NCBI GenBank assembly: GCA_029204225.1
Contig: CM055107.1
Coordinates: 26,318,572-26,382,571 of the forward strand
Source of the DNA: Diphasiastrum complanatum
Lineage: Eukaryota > Streptophyta > Lycopodiopsida > Lycopodiales > Lycopodiaceae
Direction of reading: 5' to 3'
DNA length: 64,000 nucleotides
In this document: piece after piece, positions 13,370 through 24,840 of the stretch
Position numbering within the stretch: the first letter of the stretch is position 1
Layout of the letters: every line of letters begins with the position of its first letter
Made by a program: the position numbers and the translations under genes
Notes under the pieces: generated by a model
What the model saw: only the letters and a program-made list of their open reading frames with translations
Database searches by the model: none
Told to the model about the DNA's origin: nothing

Positions 13370-13743
13370 GGTGAAGGTTAGTAAGAAGCAAAGTACAATT
13401 GTTTTTTTCCACAACAAAAGCAGAGTATAAGGCAATGTGTAGCACAGCAGAAGAAGCCATTTGGTTGAGGCAAATCTTGGATGAGATGGACATGAAGCAG
13501 GAAAACCTACAACTATACATAGTGCTAGTCAGAGTGGCATTCAGTTGGCAAAGAATCCGGTGTTTCACATGAGGACCAAGCACATCGAGATTCACTATTA
13601 CTTCATATGTGAAAGGTTGATGAGTAAAGAAATAAATATTGTTCATTGTAGTACAAATAAGCAGTTAGCTTAACATTTTCCCTAAGCCACTCATTAGAGA
13701 AAAGTTTGATTAGTCTAGATCAAAACTTTATGTACTTAAAGTT
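13370..13743 (+). pseudogene. Copia RNase H fragment (family of 62.7 kb)
   Basis: Plus-strand copia RNase H end: TTKAEYKAMCSTAEEAIWLR, then QILDEMDMKQEN, with frameshifts after it. It matches the minus-strand copy at 62,749-63,120 (VEYKAMCSAAQEVIWLRQIL, DEVGMKQEN) closely enough to be one family. The region downstream of both copies is also shared. Confidence 0.8.
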
Positions 13744-14060
13744 TGTTAACTTTAATGCTATGTATATAAGTGTGTAAAAAGTAGATTCTACTTTTAGTGA
13801 TAGAGTTAGAATAGAAGTAGAAATGTTGTGGTACTGTGCTGTGGGTCCAATCGGTTGATTAGGCCCAGTTGGCCTCGTCAAGAGGCAAATCAACAACACA
13901 CGCATCACATCAATGACAACTTGGGCCATGCATGGGTTGCCAAAGAAAGAACTATGTGTACAATGTACTTGTTTTTTGAAAATAGAGTTGCTATGTGAGC
14001 TTAGTTAGAGTGGGAGAGTGCTTTCTATGTGGATGTTAATGTGTTTCATGATCTGTGATC
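13744..14060 (+). mobile_element. Copia 3' LTR, partial (family of 62.7 kb)
   Basis: It begins TGTTAACTTTAATGC and shares with the minus-strand LTR starting at 62,754 the words TAAAAAGTAGATTCTA, GTTGGCCTCG, GGCATGCATGGGTTGCCA-like sequence and GAACTATRTGTACAATGTA. The right end is undefined; another copia polyprotein fragment starts by 14,100. Confidence 0.6.
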
Positions 14061-14099
14061 CTATTTTAAGCAAATTTTAACTCAATTATCAGAAAGCAC

Positions 14100-15224
14100 A
14101 AGATGACAAAAGCCTGGTTTCTTGATTTCGGAGCCACTCAGCACATGACCAGTCACATCGATTGTTTCCAGTCCTATACACCTTATAGTACCAAAAAGTA
14201 TGTTCACTTCGGTGACAACAACACACATGCTATCATAAGTGAAGTCACTATAAGATTAAGCTTCTAGAATGATTAAGTCAAATTTCTCTCTAAAAAAAAT
14301 TTAAGTACCTAATCTATCTACAAATCTGCTTTTTGTCAACAAAAGTACTGATTTAGGACATAGAGTAGAATTTGAATCTGATCAATGTAGAATTGTTGAT
14401 AGGACAAATAAGATTTTTGCACTCGAAAAGAGGCATGGATACTTATAAAAAATTGAGTCACTATTATTCTACCAATAAAGAATTACTTTGACATTATAGA
14501 CATGGTCACTTAAATCATGCATATGTTTTGAACATGTTTAGAAAATGTCTTATACTTCATCTCGACTACTCAGATAAAAAAGTCATAACTCCCTGTCTGT
14601 CAGAGTTACATCATCAGAAAGCAAACTAGAATCTCTTTTAGATCAAGACATCAGCATAAAGCTTCATATAGACATAAATGGCCAATGCAAACCTTATCAT
14701 TGGTAGGTGTAAGATTTTTCATTATTTTTATTGATGAATATTCAAGAACAACTATATATTTTACTAAGCGTAAATTAGAGGCATTCAACCTCTTCAAAAT
14801 ATTCAAGGAGCGAAGTGAAAAGGAAACTAGTAAAAGAATTAAAGCATTGAGGTCCAATAATGGTGAAGAGTACATCTCAACCAAGGTCAAGGAGTATTGC
14901 CTTAGTGAAGATAGCGAACAACAATTCATCACTCCTTATACGCCTTGGTTCAATGGATTTGCTGAGAGGAAGAATCCAACCTTAGTTGAGTCGGCGAAGC
15001 GTATGTTTATTGTCCTAAAAGACGAGTAAGATTCCAGACAAACTATCATCAACTCCTGCCATCGACATGACAATGCGAGTCTCAAGTTCGAATATGTCGA
15101 CAAACGAGCAACTTATCGACAATGAATCCAAATAAGATGTTGCGACTCCAGAGCAACAAGACTAAAGACAATATTATCAGCCCACGCCACCTCCAAGAAG
15201 ATTGACAAGAGTGTCCACACAACC
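14100..15224 (+). pseudogene. Copia protease, pre-integrase and integrase fragment
   Basis: The protease region near 14,110-14,160 reads WFLDFGATQHMTSHIDCF, with Asp-Ser-Gly replaced by Asp-Phe-Gly. Pre-integrase sequence follows (LFVNKSTDLGHRVEFE, then stops). The integrase core at 14,685-15,029 shows FIDEYSR, then LRSNNGEEY where RSDNG is expected (second catalytic Asp is Asn), then GFAERKN with the catalytic Glu. The frame stops at 15,029 and degraded Pro/Thr-rich linker follows until a new LTR interrupts it at 15,225. The product could not be active. Confidence 0.85.
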
Positions 15225-15843
15225 TGTTGGAATTCGATGCTCAGCCTCAAATCCATTCAATAATGAGCATCCTGAAAACCAAAAATAGAAGGCTCAAATT
15301 TCTGAGCAAAGGATTGAAAAATTCAGGATCAAATTTTTTTAGAATTCTTCGATACCGGATTGACTCAAAAAATTCATTTTTTGAGTCAGTATTTTTTGAG
15401 TCATTGTACATTTTTCGATACTTGTAAATTTTCAATATTGTCGGTTAAAAATCCGACCCGACGACTTCGCGTTGACAGTCCACCCACTTTGTACATGCAT
15501 TAACTGTAATGAGGTGGTTGTAATAACTGCAACAAAAGGTAGTTGTAGATATTTTTGTAGGATATCAATCCTAGAAACTTCATCAGAAATCTTCTTCTGG
15601 TTATTCGAGTTTCTGTAACTAGAGTTATCACTCTCAATGACTATAAGCTAAAGTTATCACTTAAAATATTGTACTCACTATTTGATATCAATCGGAGTGC
15701 AAATTTTTAGACCTACTTCTGTATCATTTCATTGTGCATTTGTCTGAATCATTCAATTTGAATATTCTGTTGTTGTTTGTGGCATTTTCGATCCTACATG
15801 CACCTATTCGAGCTTCCGCTGAGTAACCTCTCGATTTACGACA
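15225..15843 (+). mobile_element. Copia element B, 5' LTR (619 bp)
   Basis: It starts TGTTGGAATTCG and ends CGATTTACGACA, directly followed by a tRNA-Met primer site. It contains a small inverted repeat around AAAAAATTCATTTTTTGAGTCAG (15,365-15,390). Its 3' half is related to the minus-strand LTR at 1,736-2,130. I found no matching 3' LTR downstream. Confidence 0.85.
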
Positions 15844-15855
15844 TGGTATCAGAGT
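15844..15855 (+). promoter_or_regulatory. Primer binding site, initiator tRNA-Met
   Basis: TGGTATCAGAGT immediately follows the LTR end CA. It matches the complement of the 3' end of plant initiator tRNA-Met (TGGTATCAGAGC) except for the last base. Confidence 0.9.
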
Positions 15856-15882
15856 AGGCAATTCAGTAATCTGCATTTCATT

Positions 15883-16830
15883 GTGGATTATCAAGTCTTG
15901 TTTCTATCAAGACATATTTCTAGCAAGCATGCAACCAACAATATCTCGAAATCGTTGTCTCTACTGATGATCTCACTCATCCAGAATGGATTATCTATTA
16001 GTTCTTCTCTAATCGACAAACTCGATGGTAGTAACTACCATCTCTGGAAATTCAAAATGAAGGTCATACTACTGGCCAAGGAACAATGGGACATCGTTGA
16101 TGGCACAGAAGTTAAACCTGAAGGTGATGCAGTCACTATCACCAAATGGAGGTTGAAAGATGGCAAGGCTTTTGCCATGATCACTCTCAACATCAAAGAC
16201 AATCGAATCAATCACATAAGAGCTGTTCAGATTGCTAAGGATGCATGGGACATCCTAGCAACACTCTACGATATTAGGGACGTTTCCTCCAAACTCCATA
16301 TGAGGAAGAAATTATTCTCCTTGAGAATGTTTGAAGTAGCAAGTGTTTCGAGCCGCATCAACACTTTCGAAAATCTTATGAGCAGATGACTGCAACTAGC
16401 TTAGTCATTGAAGATACCGATGTTGTTATGACTCTATTATCGAGTCTTCTTGAGGCCTATGAGAACTGGGTCCTAGCAATTTCGATCCATGACAAGATCA
16501 CCCTTTCAAGAGTGATTTCATTACTTCAACAAGAGGAGGCCAGAAAATTTGTAGCCTCCTCAGGCACAGGGTCAGATCCTCAAGATCTATATTCCAAATA
16601 TTAGAAGTTTAGATCCAAAAAGAAGAACAATATGCAGTTAGGATCGAATTTTGACTCAGGCTCAAATTTTGGCTTTGGGTCGAATTCTGGCTCTGGGTCG
16701 AATTCAAACACTTGATCTTTCCAACCAAAGCAGAAACTATTCTGCAGATACTGCAAGAGAACTGGACATGAGATCAAGGACTACAGAACGTTCAAATTCA
16801 ACAATGAGAAGAAGAAGCAGTTCCAACCAC
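15883..16830 (+). pseudogene. Copia element B, gag
   Basis: The first frame (15,883-16,389) contains the copia gag start LIDKLDGSNYHLWKFKMKVI and further UBN2-type sequence (AKDAWDILATLYD). A frameshift near 16,386 moves to a second frame (16,386-16,604) with DTDVVMTLLSSL. After a stop a degenerate nucleocapsid zinc knuckle reads FCRYCKRTGHEIKDY, with the last Cys lost. Just after this the protease and most of integrase are deleted. Confidence 0.85.
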
Positions 16831-17700
16831 AAGCAAATTCTGGAATTTAAGGAATTCTGCAAGGCCAACAAAATACATCAACAATTCACAACTAGCTACT
16901 CATCTCAGTTCAATGGTGTACTCGAACGGCAGAATCGAACACTCATCAAGAAAATTGATCCATCACCAAAGCCTTGAATGGCAAGACATCTTATGAAGTG
17001 TGGACAGGATCGAAACCATCACTCAAGAATATAAGAGTGTTTGGTTGTATTGCTTATGCTCAGATCCTTGAAGATCTCAGAAACCAATACAGCCTCCATC
17101 CATATTTATGGACAATGTAGTCTAGTACTTGGTGCAAGAACCAAATACAGTTTCTGAGGTGATGTTTTTACCTAATGCTGATCAATGGAAAGTAGCGATA
17201 GAAAATCAAATGTGGACAGTCACTGAGTTGCCAAAGGGAAGAAATCCAGTTCCATTCAAGTGGATATTCAAGACGAAGTATGATGTTGAAAGAAGGTTGA
17301 ATCGATATAAAGCCAGGCTAGTCACCAAAGGCTATTTCCAGATTCTAGATCTGGACTATTCCAAGACCTTATGCCCAGTTGTCAAGCATGCTTCAATCCG
17401 TTTGCTACTCAGCTTTGTAGCTTCAGCAGATTTCGAAGTCCATCAAATGGATGTCCAGACCATTTTCCTCAATGGGACCATTGAACAAAAAATCTTTATG
17501 TCACAACCAAAAGGATAGGAGCTGAGCAGAAAGCAACACCTTGTGTGCAAAATTCACAAGGCACTCTATGGGCTGAAACAGTCACCCAGGGCCTGGTTCC
17601 AGAAATAAATACATTCCTTATTGAGAATGGTTTCATTTCAAACTCAGCAGACTCGAATGTCTACTTCAAGTCTGTATCGAATTTCTTCATCATCATTGCT
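16831..17700 (+). pseudogene. Copia element B, integrase end and first RT piece
   Basis: The gag knuckle is joined directly to the end of the integrase core (QQFTTSYSSQFNGVLERQNR, with the catalytic Glu), then TSYEVWTGSKPSLKNIRVFG. After stops, an RT amino-terminal frame at 17,129-17,518 reads QWKVAIENQMW, FKWIFKTKYDVERRLNRYKA, and VHQMDVQTIFLNG. It continues through LYGLKQSPRAWFQ at about 17,565-17,605 and stops making sense as RT near 17,700. Confidence 0.85.
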
Positions 17701-18960
17701 CTCTACAAACCTTGAGGTACATCAACTTGATGTATAAACAAATTATCGGAATCGAACAATCGAAGAAAATATCTACATGGTACAGCTCGAGGATTACATG
17801 TTGAACGGAAAGGAAAATCATGTATGTAAATTCCATAAGACAAGTCTTTATGGATTGAAACAATTAGCAAGAGCTTGGTTTCAGAGGATCAATATCCTTC
17901 TCATCCAACAAGGTTAAAGACCAAGCACTACCAATTCAAATGTCTACTCCAAGTCAATACATCCTTCTTCTATTATCATTACTTTGTATGTTGGTGGCAC
18001 AATACTATTCAGTGACATTGTCGATCTAATAAAAGATGCTAAGAAGATGTTGTCCTCAGAATTTGACATAACAAATCTGGACGAAGCTCATTACAAATTC
18101 ATAGATCAATAGAGGTACATTCATAATACACTTAACAAGTATAATATGATGAATTGCAGGTGATCTCACTCACAATGGAGGCCTAAGATTGTCAAAGGAC
18201 CAATGTCCTCAAACAAAGAAGGAGAAGGAGCAGATGAGAGACTATCCCTACCATTCTATTTTAAGTTCTCTCACGTATGCAATGGTCTATACTAGATTCG
18301 ATATCTCTTTTGTAGTTACCTCCCTAAGCCAATTCATGGCTAATCTTGGTGTGATCCATTGAAAGGCTCTTATTAGAGTCATGGAGATATGTTCACTGTT
18401 ATGAAGGACCAATGCATCTACTATGGAGGAGTCGACATCAACAAACTCCATTTTCTTAGTGAATATATAGATGCAAGCTGGGCAGGAGATGCAGACACTC
18501 ATAAATCCACATTTGAATTTACATTCTTCCCCAATGGTGGTCCTATCTCTTGGAATAGTCGTAAGCAAATCTCTAAAGCTCTTTCTTATACAGAATTAGA
18601 GTATATTGCTGCTTCTCAAAAGAAGCAATATGGTTGAGAAGTTTGTTATCGACATTTTTTTGAAACAACATGCTCCAACAATTGTGTTGTGTGATAGTTA
18701 GAGTGCAATTGCCTTATTGGCCAACACAAGATTCATTCTAGGAGTAAGCACATTGAAATTAAATATCACTACATCAGGCGCAAAATTCTTTTAAAAGAGA
18801 TAAGCTTAGAGTACCGTTGCATGCAATACATGACATTAGATACATTCACCAAGGCAATGAGCATTGATGCACACAACAGACTATTGTGAAAACTAGTGAA
18901 TTGCAACTTGATTATTCTGAGGCCTAAAAGTATAAGATAAGTTCTAATTAATCATGTAAA
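17701..18960 (+). pseudogene. Second copia RT and RNase H piece
   Basis: At about 17,712 the sequence starts again at an RT position already passed (EVHQLDV, then LYGLKQLARAWFQRI), so this is a second element joined to the first. It continues with the YVDD region as LYVGGTILFSD (catalytic YVDD replaced by YVGG), the RT thumb with stops, and RNase H at 18,389-18,637 (YIDASWAGDADTHKSTFEFT, then SYTELEYIAASQ). The tail to 18,960 has many stops. Confidence 0.85.
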
Positions 18961-19092
18961 GTTTCCCACACTTTTAGCAAATGTAAAAATTTCAAGGGAG
19001 GCATAAACCATTATCTCTTATTGATCTAAAGTGTAGGAGAAACATAGGCCCTTGAAATTAGTCAAGATTGTCACATTACCATTGATCTTGAT

Positions 19093-19330
19093 CAAGGGAG
19101 GAGATTGATTTGCATATTGAGTGTGTGGCCAAGATTCATTTGGGCCAAATCACATTAGAGAAGCCTTACTACTATAAGTGTAATGTGTTTGTACATATTT
19201 TATATTGAGTATTGAAGAGCTGTTTGCTCTTGATGTGGCAGCCTCTATTTTTCTATCCCTTTTCTCTCTCCCTCTCTCTCTCTTCCTGTGAGATTGTGCT
19301 AGATTGTGGATAGTATGATAATATATGCAT
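19093..19330 (+). mobile_element. Polypurine tract and copia 3' LTR start
   Basis: CAAGGGAGGAGAT at 19,093-19,105 is a polypurine tract. The sequence after it, TGATTTGCATATTGAG, fits an LTR start, and a pyrimidine-rich CTCTCTCCCTCTCTCTC run lies near 19,265-19,285. It differs from the 5' LTR at 15,225, so the two retroelement pieces at 15.2-19.3 kb come from different elements. The right end is not defined. Confidence 0.55.
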
Positions 19331-20124
<794 letters not shown>

Positions 20125-20128
20125 ATTA

Positions 20129-20428
20129 AATGTGAGTTGATGTTTTTTTAGATTGTATGTAAAAGAGTGTATGATAGAGAATGTTACATTTGTATTTGTT
20201 ATTATAATTTTCTTATGGATTGTGAATGTTTTAAAGTTATGTGCATTTAGGATTGTAATTCATAGATGTATTTAAGATTTAGTTTTTGAAACTAAATATA
20301 TGTTGGATCTATTAGATTTATATTGATTATTAAAAACATATTGTAACTTATGTGCATATTGTAACTAATGTGAGTTGATGTTTTTTTAGATTGTATGTAA
20401 AAGATTGTATGATAGAGAATGTTAAATC
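20129..20428. repeat. Direct repeat, two 61-bp copies
   Basis: Copies at about 20,129-20,189 and 20,368-20,428 share AATGTGAGTTGATGTTTTTT, TAGATTGTATGTAAAAGA and GTATGATAGAGAATGTTA with only a few differences. They are separated by about 180 bp of AT-rich DNA. The first copy starts just after the (GA)n tract. Confidence 0.9.
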
Positions 20429-20663
20429 TGTTTTTTAAATTTTAGATTAATACATTACTTAACTTACTAACTATTTCATGTTGGTGTTGATGTTGATAGG
20501 CCATCAGAAGAAGATCAATCACAAGTATCAACAATCATCAAGGGAGACAATGAGGTATGTTTCAATATGCTCATAAATAAATCATTCTTTGTTTGATTCA
20601 TTAATTGTTTGATATCAAAGACAATCATATACAAAATTGATACAAAGACAATCATGTACAAAA

Positions 20664-21950
20664 TTACAAAAATCTTTTATATTCGTGATAAAGAAAGAGT
20701 ACATAGATTTGAAAATGGGGTACCAAAAGCCCCAATTTATCTATCACATTACATAATAAACCAAATAGATAATCATCTTCAATGGAATTTGCATCTTCAT
20801 CTTCATCTTCATCTTCATCTTCCTCTTCCTCCCCTTGATCCAATGGAATGTTTTCATGATCGGCCTCTTCGCTTGGTGCGCTTAAAATATTTTCATCATC
20901 AGCCTCTCCGCTTGGTGCGCTTAAAATGGATCCTTTCTACAAAATTCAAAAAATACAAGCATTATATTAAACACCTTTTAGATTTAGTAATTCTAAAACA
21001 CAAAAATCAATAAAAAATTAATTCTTACCAATGGCAATTCTCTTTTTTCTTTCATGTGATCCACCAAAGCCGAGTATCCTTTCATAAAAGCCCTTCCAAA
21101 ATCATGAATCTAAAGTCACAAAACAAACATTGATTAGTTAATAAAACAATAATATAAACCATAAAAAATCTAAATTTACTTAAAATGAAATAAAAAGAAA
21201 ATTACTTACAAATTGGACTTGAATATTGGCTTTGCCCCCCGAACCAAGATGTGATTGCCCCAATAGGGCAATCCTTGACCGCGTGGCCTCCCTTTGTTGC
21301 ACAAATCGATCGGGATTGGGATTTTTTTGTTTCACCTCAACTTTGCGCCAATCTTTTTTGGAAGCCCAACCAGACCTCTGCTTTCCCGCTGTAATAGCCC
21401 TCCGTAGGGCTTGTCATTTGTGCCTAATATGAGTGCACATATTGGTTAAAGCCCAATTTCTATCAAATTTTTCATCTTGATTAAATTCTCTATGAAACGT
21501 GGCAATGATTCTATCTTTGTTGTCCTCATCTTGATTAGCACAAGGGCTAAAAAAGTCATTGCCAAAGTATTTCATGGCAAGCTCTCTAATTTAGCAAATT
21601 ACAACATTGACTCATGCATCTTTAATAATGCTACCATCCTTGTGAACATCATAATAACGATTGTCAGATTCTTTACTTGGTGCATCTTGCGGCACCCTCT
21701 CTTGTTTGGATTCTCCTTCGGAAAGGCATAGAAATTTCATTCTATTCCTTTTGTCAATGTTCATGAAAATCGCGAACTCGGTCTCCCGAGCCCGAGCTTC
21801 TTGCTCCTCCACTTGAGGAGCTTCGTGGCCTTCTAAAGCCACTTCCACTTCCAAATGTAGACATTTTATGTGTGTAGAGAGTGTGTGCGAGAAAGAAATA
21901 AAGAAAGAAAGAAAGATCTTTAATGTGAGAAAGAGAGAGGGAGAGAAAGA

Positions 21951-21988
<38 letters not shown>

Positions 21989-22292
21989 CAAAGAGAGAAA
22001 GAAATATTGATGTCAAGAAAACTAAGAATAATGTGTGAAAGAGAGAGCGCTTAAAACTTAAAGCTAGAGAGCATGAAAGCTTAAAGAGAGAGCACAAAGA
22101 AAGATCACAAAGAGCACAAAGAGAGAGCAAAAATGAAAGCAAAAAACAAAAATGGAAATCCGAATTGAAAAAAGTCCAATTTATAGACAAAATGAATTTC
22201 AAGTGGCACGTGGCAGAGCCATAGAAACTTAGGTTGCCATGCGTGGCTCTGCCACGCGAAGTGCAATCATGATTGTGGCCGTGGGACTCCAT
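20664..22292 (-). pseudogene. Plant DNA-transposon gene with introns, decayed
   Basis: At least three exons on the minus strand: a long first exon ending at 21,210 (VQF|GTAAGT), a 27-codon exon at 21,109-21,029 (IHDFGRAFMKGYSALVDHMK; donor GTAAGA), and a last exon at 20,936-20,664. The last exon has a duplicated SAPSGEADDEN / SAPSEEADHEN motif, an acidic (ED)n stretch and a stop. All introns are phase 0 with GT/AG ends. The first exon keeps frame but has stops near 21,612, 21,595 and about 21,420. Its FVQQREATRSRIALLGQSHL block before the donor is homologous to the gene at 31-33 kb (QQKEVAKKRMETA, same donor). The layout resembles plant En/Spm-associated Transposase_24 proteins. Family assignment is inference; homology between the two genes is direct. 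Confidence 0.6.
21940..21992. repeat. GT/GA-rich microsatellite
   Basis: A (GT)8-like run followed by GA repeats within a purine-rich stretch (about 21,890-22,140) made of GAGA and AAAGAAAG words. It lies inside the upstream part of the transposon gene frame, so the long open frame there (Leu/Ser/Phe-rich) may be a low-complexity artefact rather than true coding sequence. Confidence 0.8.
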
Positions 22293-23130
22293 GTGAAAAT
22301 GTCATTTCTACAATAAAATGTCAACTGTCTTGTCGATTGTCATGTAAAAAAAATGTAGAAATAAAAAACATTTTGAGTGAAATGTCATGCAGTAACAAGG
22401 TACAAATAATGACAAGATATGTCTTTTGTACACAATTATTTTATCCATTTCTATGTCACCAAAATCAAGAATGTTTTGTGTGAGGTGGCATGAAACAAAT
22501 TAAGGGAATAATGAAGTGTAGGTGGATAAAAAATTAAAACATGATATGTGTTTTATAGTTACTTGAATTTTCTAAGCTCGTGATTTTGAAGATTGACGAC
22601 ATGACACTTGCTTGGTTTCCTAAATAGTTGAAAACAAATTACACTTCTATTTCATAGCTCACTTGCATTGCTTCTTTTCTTCGTGAATTAGACAAGGTCA
22701 TTTCATTCAAGCAAATTGACATTGTGAGGTATCTGAATGTTTTAGTGATATTTGTGGATCTTGCTAAATTTGTGTGTACATCAATTTTAGTTGTATATTT
22801 TGATATATATATTTTGTCAACATCACATTTGTAAATAAGATTTAACATTCTTGTTGAAAAATTAAATTTAATCGTTGATTAGCGAAAATGTCTTTTGATG
22901 AGAAAATGCTTTGAAACAAGTATATTTATTCAATGTACAATAGATATTATGTACTTAACATTTGAATTTGCAACCATGTGTGTTTAATATTAATTGTTTG
23001 TTTTTTTTTCTACGATTGTTAAAGCACGACGCCTCCACAAGATAGCAAAAAGTTAAAGAGGATGCAATATTATTACAAAATGAAATCACGAAAAAGAGCA
23101 CAAATGCTTGATCAAAGACTTAGTGGAACA
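22293..23130. other. AT-rich spacer, nothing recognised
   Basis: Low-GC sequence without coding potential or recognisable termini. It may be flanking DNA of the transposon to the left. Confidence 0.4.
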
Positions 23131-23825
23131 TGTGAGAAATTGGCAAAAATCTAGCTTGGTATTCTTGTGTTAGAAGTTTGTGAGTGAATTTCACATGTGT
23201 GGAAGATGTTCCCACATGTGGAGAATTGTAAAATAAATAAAAAATGTTTGTTATAGGGGTCTCATAAAGTTTCATAGTCAAGCTTCTAGGTGTCATTAGT
23301 AGATTGAGCCATTTTTGGCTTTAGAGGTCAATCAGTGAAGTACACTTGTTTTGACATTATTAGGCCAAAAGCACAAGTGGAAAACTCAAGCTAAATAGGT
23401 TCTTGACAAGTGTCTTTAGTTAGTTTGATGTGTGACAAGTCAAAATTCAAGAGGTCCAATAGATTTAAGAGGTGGAAGTACCATTGTCCAATAGGATTTG
23501 AGATAGGCTTAAGAATGGTCCAATAGAATGGAGAGATGGATGCATCAATGGTCCAATAGGATTAGGATGTTGTAAATATTGAGGTCCAATCATGTTTGAG
23601 CATTGTGTTAGCTCAGGGATCTATAGTCTCATTGTACTCCTCACTTTGATCTAATTGATTTTGAGATTGAGTGGATTTTGTGTGTAATTAATTTTCTAGC
23701 TTTCTCTCTCTACCCGAGAGCTCATGATAATTTTCTCTCTCTACCCGAGGAGAGCAGCTTGTTTTTACTTAGAATAATTTCTTAACACTTCCCACACGTG
23801 TGAATGAGAGTTGGAAGTGAGTGAA
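23131..23825 (+). mobile_element. LTR fragment, same family as 33,582-34,406
   Basis: It starts TGTGAGAAATTGGCAAAAAT and runs colinearly with the reverse complement of 34,406 down to about 33,730. Shared words include CTAGCTTGGTATT, GGGGTCTCATAAAGTTTCAT-type sequence, repeated GTCCAATAGGATT units and CCCACACGTGTGA. Similarity ends near 23,825 (GTTGGAAGTGA), about 150 bp before the expected end, so this copy is truncated. Inside are four to five degenerate copies of an AAGAGGTGG...GTCCAATAG(G)ATT unit (23,450-23,600). Confidence 0.8.
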
Positions 23826-23954
23826 CACATAGATTCTATCTATCTCATGACACCTCACATTGATTCTATCCATCCCACATCACCTCAAATACCTTGTGTA
23901 GAGTATCCTCCTCTTCCTATCTCATCTAGATCTAATCCATTAAAAGAAAGAACA

Positions 23955-24840
23955 TGACTTGGACGCATTTTGACAAGATTTGAAAATGAACAACCAAATT
24001 TACGTATTGTTGACTTATCCAAGAATATTTTAAATTCATTGACTGAGTCTCCCCTTCGTCCCTACCTAGAGGCATTGGTTAAGCCCTTTGATAGAAAAAA
24101 ATATTCATGTTGGCTTGATAGAGTACCACTACCATTATGTGGAACATCATTTTCATATGTACATGATCAAGCCTAGTGCACACTTTCCTAACATTGGATT
24201 GGGTTTATTTTCTTTGACTAGCATTGATGTCCCTTTGAATAGTGTTGTCACATTAATGCCTTATGCATGACCTCAATACAATTGGGGTGATTGGCATGCT
24301 TTGTGTCATCACCAATGGAAAATGCAGGTTTATGGCTTGAATGCAAATACTTGTTCTTTGGAAGAGTGGCGTATGCAAGGAGAGAATGTTGTGACATCAC
24401 ATCGTATGTACATTGATGGCGTCTAGAAAAACATGGCAATATTGCTGCATATATAAATAGTTCCATTGGTCACCCTTCATTAACTAATTGTGATTTTGAG
24501 GAACACACCAATGGAAGGGAAGATTACTTTTCTAGGAACTCAAAAGGTACGTAATGGTATGTGTGATAAGGCCCATTAAATGTAGTGAAGAGCTATTCAT
24601 CAAATATAGCTTCAATCATCGCCTTCCTAGATGTGTACAAAAGGCTTTGAGTCAAACTCAAACATATACCTTGTGAATATCAAAATACATTTTTTCTATT
24701 TAGTGGGAATAAGGTTTTTGTTCAATTGATACATCTAGTACAATTAATGCATGAATCTTACCATATTTGGCATCATGGGAGTAACACAACCCAAAATCCT
24801 TCATTTTCTAAAGGTACTATAGGATTCACTTCGCAATCTT
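23955..24840 (+). pseudogene. SET-domain protein gene, decayed
   Basis: SET proteins transfer methyl groups from SAM to lysines, usually of histones. Pieces in three frames line up in SET order. An amino-terminal stretch (TRFENEQPNLRIVDLSKN, then RPYLEALVKPFDRKKYSCWL) precedes NIGLGLFSLTSI (the G-x-G SAM-binding strand) and VVTLMPYA. Next comes SLEEWRMQGENVVTSHRMYI, then GNIAAYINSSIGHPSLTNC (position of the NHSC pseudoknot motif, here NSSI plus NC). RPIKCSEELFIKYSF follows (position of GEELxxDY, with the Asp lost). A further open stretch (LIHLVQLMHESYHIWHHGSN) ends at about 24,830. At least three frameshifts or stops make it inactive. The family call rests on motif order only. Confidence 0.65.

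Noticed and set aside
21612-22292. 226-codon open frame taken whole as the transposon protein
   Set aside because: The upstream two thirds translate purine-rich simple repeats to Leu/Ser/Phe runs. Only the part below about 21,870 reads like the related gene, so the true start is uncertain.
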